A DNA stretch of 14,209 bases. It comes from DASZTV01 sp036268405 (GTDB taxonomy: Bacteria; Actinomycetota; Actinomycetes; JAFAQI01). The DNA is taken from the NCBI GenBank assembly GCA_036268405.1, contig DATAUF010000082.1, forward strand, positions 1-14,209, given 5' to 3'. Positions 7,076-13,442 of this stretch are shown piece by piece. The notes under the pieces were generated by a model that saw only the letters and a list, made by a program, of their open reading frames with translations, did no database searches and had not been told where the DNA came from. Made by a program: the position numbers and the translations under genes. Position 1 is the stretch's first letter. Each line of letters starts with the position of its first letter.

Positions 7076-8688
7076 CCTCATCGAGCGGGCGCGACGCGCT
7101 CGCTCGCAGCGGCCTGGCGATGGCGAGCGGCACCCTCGCCTCGCGAGGAAGCGGCTTCGTGCGCACCGTCGTCATCGCCTACGCCCTCGGCGTCGGCAGC
7201 GTCAACAACGCCTACACCGTGGCCAACACCGTCCCCAACGCGTTGTACGACCTGCTGCTCGGCGGGGTGCTATCGGCGCTCGTCGTGCCGCTGCTGGTCC
7301 GCGCGGCGCACGACGACCCCGACGGCGGCGACGGCTACGCACAACGGCTGGTGACGATCGTCGCGGTCGTACTGACGATCGTTGCGGTCGTCGCAGTCAT
7401 CGCCGCTCCGGCAGTGATCTCCGTGTACGCCCACAACGCGCGACCGGCACAGAAGACGCTCGCCGTCACTTTCGCGCGCTACTTCCTGCCCCAGCTCCTC
7501 TTCTACGGCCTCAGCGCGATCCTCGGCGCGGTCCTCAACGTCCGCGGCAGCTTCACGGCGCCGATGTGGGCGCCGGTACTCAACAACATCGTCGTGATCG
7601 GCGCGGGAATCACCTTCGCCGCCATCACCCACGTCCCGCCGCGGGCAGGCCACCTCAGCCACGCCCAGATCCTGGTTCTCTCCGTAGGTACGACCGCCGG
7701 TGTGATCGCGCAGACCGTCGCGCTGTATCCGGCGCTGCGCCGAGTCGGCCTTCGGTTGCGCCCGCGATGGGACTGGCGCGGCGCCGGCCTGCGCCGGGCC
7801 GGGCCGTTCGCCGGATGGGTTCTCGGCTACGTCCTGACCAACCAGCTCGGATACGTCGTGATCTCCGACCTCGCCGAGGCGATCAACGGCGGCAAGGGCG
7901 AGCTCGCGATCTACTCCTATGGCTTCCTGCTGTTTTCCCTCCCGTACGCCGTCGTGTCCGTCACTGTCATCACCGCACTGTTCCCCTCGATGAGCCGCAG
8001 CGGCACCGAAGGCGACGAGCCTGCGGTCGCGCATGCCCTCGCGGAAGGGTTGTCGCTGTCCGCGGTGGTGCTCGTGCCGGCCACGCTGCTCTTCGTGCTC
8101 CTCGGACCGCCGATCGCCGTTCTTGTCCTCGCACATGGCCAGACCACGCACGCCGGCGCGGCGCTGACCGGTCGGGTGCTCATCGGCTTCGCGGTCGGCC
8201 TGCTGCCGTTCTCGGCCTTCCAGATGCAGCTAAGGGCGTGGCTCGCGGTCCATGACTCCCGCACACCGATGCTCGTGAACCTTGTGATCACCGCGATCAA
8301 CCTGATCGTGGACGTCGTGCTCTACCTCGAGCTCTCGAGCGCCAACAAGGTGATCGGCCTCGCCGTGGGCTACTCCGCGTCGTACTTCGTGGGCACCATG
8401 ATCTTCGCGGTCAAGCTGCGCCGGAGGCTCACCGCCACTCGGCGGACCTTCGTGATCCGCACCCATATCCGCCTGTTGGTTGCCGCGATCGTCGCCGCCG
8501 TCCCCGCCGAGCTGCTCGTGCTCGTGGTCCACCATGCGGCCGGATCCGGCACCTCGGGGTCGCTCGCCACCATCGCGGTGGCGACCCCGGTCGCACTGGG
8601 CACGTTCCTCGCGCTGGCACGCCGGATGCGCATCGACGAGCTCCACCAGCTCCTCGCCATGCTCCCGGTCCGGCGGCGAAGCGTCTGA
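7072..8688 (+). CDS. murJ: Lipid II flippase MurJ (MviN family)
   Basis: A 538-residue polytopic membrane protein with about 14 hydrophobic helices, the size of a stand-alone MurJ. The N-terminus, SGTLASRGSGFVRTVVIAYALG followed by NNAYTVANTVPNALYDLLLGGVLSALVVPL, is the hallmark first-helix region. It includes basic residues in the positions of the arginines needed for lipid II binding in E. coli MurJ. MurJ of the MOP superfamily flips undecaprenyl-linked peptidoglycan precursor across the membrane and is normally essential. In M. tuberculosis (Rv3910) it is fused to a pseudokinase; here the protein ends after the membrane domain (MLPVRRRSV) and the pseudokinase is a separate gene 1.7 kb downstream. 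GTG start at 7072 overlaps the preceding TGA, indicating coupled translation with the DUF6049-like gene. Confidence 0.93.
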   Translation: MTSSSGRDALARSGLAMASGTLASRGSGFVRTVVIAYALGVGSVNNAYTVANTVPNALYDLLLGGVLSALVVPLLVRAAHDDPDGGDGYAQRLVTIVAVVLTIVAVVAVIAAPAVISVYAHNARPAQKTLAVTFARYFLPQLLFYGLSAILGAVLNVRGSFTAPMWAPVLNNIVVIGAGITFAAITHVPPRAGHLSHAQILVLSVGTTAGVIAQTVALYPALRRVGLRLRPRWDWRGAGLRRAGPFAGWVLGYVLTNQLGYVVISDLAEAINGGKGELAIYSYGFLLFSLPYAVVSVTVITALFPSMSRSGTEGDEPAVAHALAEGLSLSAVVLVPATLLFVLLGPPIAVLVLAHGQTTHAGAALTGRVLIGFAVGLLPFSAFQMQLRAWLAVHDSRTPMLVNLVITAINLIVDVVLYLELSSANKVIGLAVGYSASYFVGTMIFAVKLRRRLTATRRTFVIRTHIRLLVAAIVAAVPAELLVLVVHHAAGSGTSGSLATIAVATPVALGTFLALARRMRIDELHQLLAMLPVRRRSV

Positions 8689-8751
8689 CCTGCGCGTTTG
8701 GCTCAGCGCGGATCGTTAAGGAAGGGCCGATTCAGACCGACATTTGAGCCT

Positions 8752-9267
8752 ATGCGCCACCACGACCGCGATCGCGGGGCTCCTGAGGCGCCGACGCTCG
8801 TCAAGGCCGCCGTAGCGATCGCCGTACTCGGCGTGCTGGGCTACGACGGCTTCGTCACGGTGGCGACACACCTGAAGGCAGAGAGCGATGCGCAAAACGC
8901 GGCTTACGCGGCCAGCAAGGCCTGGGAAGACTCAGCAGGCGCCCAACGCAACCCGCAAACAGCGTTCCAGGCGGCGCTGACCTATCTGGCCACCACCGAC
9001 CCGAGCGGCTGCACCGCCGAGCTGACGGCCGAGTCCCAGGGAGCAGTCCCAGGCGTCGTTCCCGACGGCTGTGACTACATCTGCGCCGGTACGACGAACC
9101 AAACGACCATGTGCGGAACGCATGGCCTGTTCAGCATCGACCCCGACGGCACCGTCCACATGGTCGTGCGCCGACAGGCCAAGACGCTCGTCTTCAGCCA
9201 CTTGGGCTTCATGCACAACCTGCTGATCTCATATGAGCAGGGCGACGCGAATCAGAGCCAGGATTGA
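8752..9267 (+). CDS. Single-pass membrane protein with four outer cysteines, unknown function
   Basis: A 171-residue protein I do not recognise. A short charged head (MRHHDRDRGAPEAP) is followed by one membrane helix (about 16-38, LVKAAVAIAVLGVLGYDGFVTVA). An outer domain of about 130 residues with cysteines at 87, 107, 111 and 121 follows; their even number and predicted outer location suggest two disulphides. The C-terminal part (GLFSIDPDGTVHMVVRRQAKTLVF) reads as beta strands. A TTG at 8698 extends the frame by 18 residues, but the ATG at 8752 is preferred because it places the charged head directly before the helix. A Shine-Dalgarno-like TAAGGAAGG at 8716-8724 is too far upstream to serve this ATG. 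The stop overlaps the start of the NlpC/P60 gene by four bases, so the two products are probably made together. Confidence 0.75.
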   Translation: MRHHDRDRGAPEAPTLVKAAVAIAVLGVLGYDGFVTVATHLKAESDAQNAAYAASKAWEDSAGAQRNPQTAFQAALTYLATTDPSGCTAELTAESQGAVPGVVPDGCDYICAGTTNQTTMCGTHGLFSIDPDGTVHMVVRRQAKTLVFSHLGFMHNLLISYEQGDANQSQD

Positions 9268-10355
9268 GCACCCTCGGCGCCCGTCGCTGGGCAACGGTCG
9301 TGGTGGCATCAGCATTGGCCGCCACGGCGACAGTCGTCGGCACCGGCACCGCCACGGCCGACCCGGTCGGCGACGCACGGGCTCGAGCCGCGCAACTGGC
9401 GAAGTCGATCGCCGCGCTGCAGGACAAGGCCGAGGTCGCCTCACAGCGCTACGACAAGGTCGAGTCGCAACTGCTGCAAGCCGTCGCGGACCAGGGACAG
9501 GCCGATCAGGCGCTCGACGCGATGCAGCACACCGCGGCCGCAGCGGCACAGGAGGTCTCCGACCGGACTCGCGCGCTCTATGAGAGCGGTGGCGATCCCG
9601 CCGTTCTCGCCGCGCTGCTGGACGGGTCCGACCCGGTCAACGCGATGGACCGCTACCACCTCGCGACCGCCGTGATCAACTACGAGGCTCGCAGCGCGGC
9701 GAACGCCGCCGGCACTGTCGCGACGGCGCAGGCGCTCGACGCCAAGGACGCATCGATCACCAACAGCGTGACGCAGCTGCAGGTGACGGCGCGTGACGCC
9801 GCGGACAAGGTCCAGTCGCTGATCGCGGAACAGCACAAGGAGCTTCGCGACACCGACGCCACCTTGCGGGCGCTGATCCAGAACGCCGAACAGGCGCAAG
9901 CGGTCCAGGGCGCCGCGGACTTCGCGAGCGCCGTCGCGGCGGCGGGTGGAACCGTCGGCACGGGTCCCGGCCAGCCACCGAACAGCACCGTCGCCACCGC
10001 GATCGCTGCCGCGCGCACCCGACTCGGTGACCCATACGTCTGGGGCGGCAGCGGCCCGAGCGTGTTCGACTGCAGCGGACTCACCCAATGGTCATATGCA
10101 CATGCCGGGATCACCCTTCCTCGCGTCGCGGCCGACCAGTACAACGCAGGACCGCACCCATCACTCGCCGACCTCGAGCCCGGCGACCTGCTGTTCTGGG
10201 CGACCGACATCTCGAACCCGGCGACGATCCACCACGTCACGATGTACATCGGTGGGGGACTCATGATCGCCGCGCCACACACCGGCACCGACGTCCAGAT
10301 CCAGCCGGTCTACATGCCGGGCTTCATCGGCGCAACCCGCCCCTGGGCGAAGTAG
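9264..10355 (+). CDS. Secreted NlpC/P60 peptidoglycan endopeptidase with coiled coil
   Basis: A 363-residue protein. A signal peptide (GARRWATVVVASALAATATVVG, cleavage near TATA-DP at about 32) is followed by a long alanine-, glutamine- and aspartate-rich coiled-coil region (about 36-215). A short Gly/Pro hinge (GGTVGTGPGQPPN) and a C-terminal NlpC/P60 domain (about 245-360) complete it. The catalytic set is intact: Cys270 in FDCSGL, His324 in HHVTMYIG and His339 in APHTG. Enzymes of this RipA/RipC-like layout cut stem peptides of peptidoglycan, and the coiled coil often autoinhibits or binds a partner such as FtsEX. The TTG start at 9264 overlaps the upstream TGA and puts RR before the hydrophobic stretch. 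Location between murJ and the pseudokinase gene is unlike M. tuberculosis. Confidence 0.92.
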   Translation: MSTLGARRWATVVVASALAATATVVGTGTATADPVGDARARAAQLAKSIAALQDKAEVASQRYDKVESQLLQAVADQGQADQALDAMQHTAAAAAQEVSDRTRALYESGGDPAVLAALLDGSDPVNAMDRYHLATAVINYEARSAANAAGTVATAQALDAKDASITNSVTQLQVTARDAADKVQSLIAEQHKELRDTDATLRALIQNAEQAQAVQGAADFASAVAAAGGTVGTGPGQPPNSTVATAIAAARTRLGDPYVWGGSGPSVFDCSGLTQWSYAHAGITLPRVAADQYNAGPHPSLADLEPGDLLFWATDISNPATIHHVTMYIGGGLMIAAPHTGTDVQIQPVYMPGFIGATRPWAK

Positions 10356-10379
10356 CGCTGCCAGGCTGACCTCGCTCCG

Positions 10380-10385
10380 TACCAT
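10380..10385 (+). promoter_or_regulatory. -10 hexamer of the pseudokinase gene (probable leaderless promoter)
   Basis: TACCAT lies seven bases before the ATG at 10393, in the 37-base gap after the NlpC/P60 stop. It matches TANNNT at leaderless spacing. There is no Shine-Dalgarno, so the pseudokinase gene probably has its own start site in addition to any read-through. Confidence 0.5.
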
Positions 10386-10392
10386 CGACCAG

Positions 10393-11778
10393 ATGCAGCC
10401 GCGCGTCTCGGATGGACGCGTTCTCGACGGTCGCTACCTCCTGGACGAGCACTGCGGCACGGCCGGGGACCGACAGCTGTGGCACGCCACCGACGAGGTC
10501 CTCGGACGACGGGTTGCAGTCCACCTGGTCGCCGGACAGACCCGAACGGATGCCAAGGCGCTGGCGGCGGCGGCGGGCCGCGCCGGCAGTGTCCCGGACT
10601 CCAGGTGGGTCCGGGTGCTCGATGTCGGCACGGAGACGGCCGGACGCAAGGTCGACGTCTGGATCGTCAGCGAGTGGATCGAGGGCCAGTCGCTGGCCGC
10701 GCTCCTGCGTCGCGAGCCGCTGAAGGACGCCGTCGCGGTGCACCTGGTCGCGACCTGCGCGCAAGCCGTCGCGGCGGCGCAGCGCAGCGGCGCCAGCCAC
10801 GGGTCACTCCATCCTGGTGAGGTCCTGCTGCAGGCCGATGGAAGCCCGCGCCTGACCGGACTCGAGACTCATCTGGCCCTGGGGGCCGAGCAGGTGTACG
10901 ACGACGTCCGAGGACTCGGTGCGTTGTTGTTCGCGGCGGTGACCGGTCACTGGCCGCTGCCGGGATGGGGCGGCCTGCCCGCAGTCACTCGCGGTGACGG
11001 CCGGCACCCCCGCCAGCAGCGATTCGCGGTGAGCCGCGCAGTCGACGAGGTCACCGCGCGCGCGCTCGACGGGGGCTATCCCGACGCCGGGGCGGTGGCG
11101 CGTGCACTCGACGCGCTGCCGAGTGCTCCGCTGGTGGCCAGGCACGACGAAGCTCCATCACCGAGTCGCGACCGGCTGCGTCGCATCGCCTGGTGGGTCG
11201 TGCCACCCGTGCTCGTCGCTGTGGTCGGGGTGGTTTCCTGGTCCGCCGGCAGCGACCTCGGCAAGGTGCCCGGTGAGGACCGCGGGGTCTCGCCGAGCCT
11301 TCCGCAATCGCACGGCATCGGCGCCACCCGCCTGGTCTGGACGACGCCCCCGGCGGTCACCAGCTTCGACCCGGAGGGAAACGGGATCGAAGACCCGGGC
11401 GGCGTCGGCCTCGCCGTCGACGACGACCCGTCGACCGTGTGGACCACGGACAGCTATCACGGCAGCGCCCGCTTCGGCGGGCTGAAGAACGGCGTGGGAC
11501 TGCTCATCGACCTGGGACGTCCGAGGCGGGTGAAGGCCGCTCGCCTGCTCCTGTCCGCGGCCGGCGCGAGCTTCGAGCTGCGCGCCGGTGGGCAACGCCC
11601 CGGGCAGCCCTCCGACCTTCCCGTCGTCGCGACCAGCACCGACAGCAAGGCTTCCGTGACGTTGCCGCTGCCAACTGCCGTCACCGCGCGCTATTGGCTC
11701 GTGTGGATCACCTCCCTGCCCCGGACTGCGCCGGGCAACTTCGCGCTCGGCATCGCGGAGGTCGCGTTGCTCCACTGA
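10393..11778 (+). CDS. Transmembrane pseudokinase with outer discoidin-like domain (MviN-type)
   Basis: A 461-residue protein. Residues about 10-245 follow a Ser/Thr protein kinase fold but have lost catalysis. The VAIK lysine is His44 (VAVH), the HRD motif is HGS (136-138, in SHGSLHPGEVLL), the catalytic-loop Lys and Asn are His140 and Glu143, and DFG is GLE (156-158). A basic stretch (RDRLRR) leads to one membrane helix (about 267-285). The outer part (about 310-460) has a discoidin/F5-8C-like pattern: GVGLAVDDDPSTVWTTD, then LLIDLGRPRRVKAARLLL, ending YWLVWIT and IAEVALL. The same three parts follow the MurJ domain in M. tuberculosis Rv3910, where the pseudokinase is phosphorylated by PknB and recruits FhaA. 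A similar job in trans for the separate MurJ is the inference here. Confidence 0.88.
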   Translation: MQPRVSDGRVLDGRYLLDEHCGTAGDRQLWHATDEVLGRRVAVHLVAGQTRTDAKALAAAAGRAGSVPDSRWVRVLDVGTETAGRKVDVWIVSEWIEGQSLAALLRREPLKDAVAVHLVATCAQAVAAAQRSGASHGSLHPGEVLLQADGSPRLTGLETHLALGAEQVYDDVRGLGALLFAAVTGHWPLPGWGGLPAVTRGDGRHPRQQRFAVSRAVDEVTARALDGGYPDAGAVARALDALPSAPLVARHDEAPSPSRDRLRRIAWWVVPPVLVAVVGVVSWSAGSDLGKVPGEDRGVSPSLPQSHGIGATRLVWTTPPAVTSFDPEGNGIEDPGGVGLAVDDDPSTVWTTDSYHGSARFGGLKNGVGLLIDLGRPRRVKAARLLLSAAGASFELRAGGQRPGQPSDLPVVATSTDSKASVTLPLPTAVTARYWLVWITSLPRTAPGNFALGIAEVALLH

Positions 11779-11789
11779 TTGCACCGTTC

Positions 11790-11811
11790 CACTGGCCGTT
11801 TCACTAGCCGT
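11790..11811 (+). repeat. Direct repeats upstream of the sigM promoter
   Basis: CACTGGCCGT (11790-11799) and CACTAGCCGT (11802-11811) are 10-base direct repeats differing at one position, with a period of 12 bases. They end just upstream of or within the expected -35 zone of the sigM promoter. This arrangement suits an activator binding in tandem on one DNA face. Chance occurrence cannot be excluded. Confidence 0.35.
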
Positions 11812-11830
11812 CCTGCGCGTCTGACACCGA

Positions 11831-11836
11831 TACCCT
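11831..11836 (+). promoter_or_regulatory. -10 hexamer of sigM (possible leaderless promoter)
   Basis: TACCCT ends eight bases before the preferred sigM ATG at 11845. It matches TANNNT and no Shine-Dalgarno precedes the ATG. I see no GGAAC-type ECF -35 upstream, so autoregulation by SigM itself is not visible here. Confidence 0.45.
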
Positions 11837-11844
11837 CGGCGCAG

Positions 11845-12468
11845 ATGAGCGCCCCTTCGCTCGGCGACGCCGACCTGCTTGCGCAGCACGTCGCGGGTGA
11901 CCCGAACGCCTTCGGAGAGCTGGTAGTCCGTCATCGGGATCGGATGTGGGCTGTCGCGTTGCGGACACTCGGCAACCCGGACGACGCGGCCGATGCGGTG
12001 CAGGATGCGCTGCTGTCGGCCTACCGCGGCGCCGCCGGATTCCGCGGAAACTCCGCCGTCACAACCTGGTTGCACCGCATCGTCGTCAACGCCTGCCTCG
12101 ATCTGACGCGACGCCGCGCGGTACGTCCCACCCAGCCGTTGCTCATCGAACCCGCAACGAACGCCCCCGACGCGATCAGCAGGCGCGACACCGCGATCAC
12201 GGTCACGGAGGCGTTGCGATCGCTGCCCGCCGAACAGGCTGCCGCCGTCGTATTGGTCGACATCGAAGGCTTCAGCGTCGACGAGGCAGCGCAGATCCTC
12301 GACGTGCCGACCGGCACCGTCAAAAGCAGGTGTGCTCGGGGCCGCGCGCGCCTCGCCGAGCAGCTCCACGATCTCGACCCGCGACGCGACTCGGGCACTG
12401 ACCGGAACGACGTGCCGTCCTCGCGCGTCGAATCCCTTGAACCCACCAAGAACAAGGAGAAGAAGTGA
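11845..12468 (+). CDS. sigM: ECF RNA polymerase sigma factor SigM
   Basis: A 207-residue group IV sigma factor. Region 2 (about 18-90) starts GDPNAFGELVVRHRDRMWAVA, contains the core-binding DDAADAVQDALLSAYRG, and ends with the -10 recognition part WLHRIVVNACLDLTRR. A linker follows, then region 4 (about 122-175) with SLPAEQAAAVVLVDIEG and the helix-turn-helix SVDEAAQILDVPTGTVKSRCARGRARL that reads the -35. A TTG at 11779 would extend it by 22 residues, but the ATG at 11845 gives the normal family start. Synteny with Rv3911 and the adjacent zinc anti-sigma factor identify it as the SigM orthologue, linked in mycobacteria to envelope functions. The polar lysine-rich tail (TKNKEKK) overlaps a strong ribosome site for the next gene. 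Confidence 0.93.
   Translation: MSAPSLGDADLLAQHVAGDPNAFGELVVRHRDRMWAVALRTLGNPDDAADAVQDALLSAYRGAAGFRGNSAVTTWLHRIVVNACLDLTRRRAVRPTQPLLIEPATNAPDAISRRDTAITVTEALRSLPAEQAAAVVLVDIEGFSVDEAAQILDVPTGTVKSRCARGRARLAEQLHDLDPRRDSGTDRNDVPSSRVESLEPTKNKEKK
12454..12460 (+). promoter_or_regulatory. Ribosome-binding site of the anti-sigma gene
   Basis: AAGGAGA lies four bases before the GTG at 12465, inside the last codons of sigM. It is one of only two convincing Shine-Dalgarno sequences I see at gene starts in the window and fixes the GTG as the start. With the GTGA overlap it should keep anti-sigma synthesis tied to SigM synthesis. Confidence 0.8.
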
Positions 12469-13442
12469 ACGAGGCGCACCTGTCTCTCGACGAGCTCGCT
12501 GAGCTCGCCGAGGGACTGCTGGCGCGCCGAAAGGCGTCCGCCGCGCAGGCGCATCTCGACACCTGTGACGCGTGTCGGGCGCGAGCCGATGCTCTCGACC
12601 ACACCACGGCCGCACTTCGCGAGCTCGGTCCGGTCGCGATGCCCGCCGATGTCGTGGCCCGCCTCGACCGCGCACTTGCCGGCGCGGCACAGGCCCCTCC
12701 CGGAGAGACCATGGTCCCTGACCTGGGTGCGGTCCGGCGGCGTCGGCGCGCTGCGGTCTCGTGGCCGTATGCCGCAGCGGCATCCGTCGTTGCCATCGCG
12801 GTGATCGCGGTCGGTGTGACAACGATCGGGCGTCACCATCCTGAGTCGGCCGGGTCCTCAGCCTCTACTGCCGAAGCACCGCTTGTCAGCACGTCCGCGC
12901 CGAGCCAACCGCTCGTGCAGCAGGAGTCGGGCCAGACCTACACACCCACCTCGCTGGCTGCGCTGGCACCCCAGCTGCTGAGCGCAACGGCAGACTCGGC
13001 GGCAGGTAGCGGTGCAGGTGGCGTCGGTTCTCCGTCGGTCCTCGCGCCTGGCGCCCCGGCGCCACAAAATGGGGTTCGCCTGGGACCGTCCACGACAGCT
13101 CAGACCGCTCCCAAGGCCGCCGGAGCGCTACCTGGCGCGACCGGCGCCCAAGAGTTCGCAACGACGAACCGCGTCCCGGCACCGCTCCGCCACTACGCCG
13201 ACTCACGTGCTGCGCTGCTCGCGTGCGCGGCGTACATCACCGACACCCCGCACGCCTCCCCGCTCGCTGTCGACTTCGCGCGGTGGAGCAATCCTTCAGC
13301 GCATCTGCACAACGCGCCGTCGGTGATCTTTGTGTTCGCCGATCCGGATGACGTTCATCTGCTCGACGTCTACGTTGTCGCGCCGACCTGCAACTCTTCA
13401 TCGCTGCGCGACTTCACCGAGGTTCGCCGCCCCGGCTCTTAG
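12465..13442 (+). CDS. Zinc-type anti-sigma factor of SigM, transmembrane
   Basis: A 325-residue protein. The cytoplasmic N-terminus starts MNEAHLSLDELAELAEG and carries the ZAS zinc motif H30-x3-C34-x2-C37 (HLDTCDAC), as in RsrA-type anti-sigma domains. After an RRRRR stop (91-95) comes one membrane helix (about 98-121), then a long Ser/Thr/Ala/Pro-rich outer linker (about 125-235). A compact outer C-terminal domain (about 237-325) has two cysteines, in LLACAAYI and APTCNSS. It holds SigM at the membrane until a signal releases it. Rv3912 (RsmA), the counterpart by position, is as I recall somewhat shorter. The GTG start overlaps the sigM stop. The last 29 bases overlap the opposite-strand zinc-finger gene. 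Confidence 0.9.
   Translation: MNEAHLSLDELAELAEGLLARRKASAAQAHLDTCDACRARADALDHTTAALRELGPVAMPADVVARLDRALAGAAQAPPGETMVPDLGAVRRRRRAAVSWPYAAAASVVAIAVIAVGVTTIGRHHPESAGSSASTAEAPLVSTSAPSQPLVQQESGQTYTPTSLAALAPQLLSATADSAAGSGAGGVGSPSVLAPGAPAPQNGVRLGPSTTAQTAPKAAGALPGATGAQEFATTNRVPAPLRHYADSRAALLACAAYITDTPHASPLAVDFARWSNPSAHLHNAPSVIFVFADPDDVHLLDVYVVAPTCNSSSLRDFTEVRRPGS

Noticed and set aside
8698..8751. TTG-initiated N-terminal extension of the small membrane protein
   Set aside because: The extension (AQRGSLRKGRFRPTFEP) is not needed for the signal anchor, and the ATG at 8752 gives a normal short charged head. TAAGGAAGG at 8716-8724 does not serve either start.
8689..8751. Promoter for the small membrane protein gene in the gap after murJ
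   Set aside because: I found no TANNNT at leaderless spacing, no SigR- or ECF-type pair, and no convincing -35/-10 combination, so none is annotated.
11779..11844. TTG-initiated extension of sigM
   Set aside because: The ATG at 11845 gives the standard ECF start and has a -10 box eight bases upstream. The extra 22 residues are not family-like.
11158..12822. A 554-codon open frame on the minus strand opposite the pseudokinase, sigM and anti-sigma genes
   Set aside because: Three well-supported genes occupy the opposite strand. The translation is arginine-rich, low-complexity and unlike any family I know, typical of an antisense shadow.
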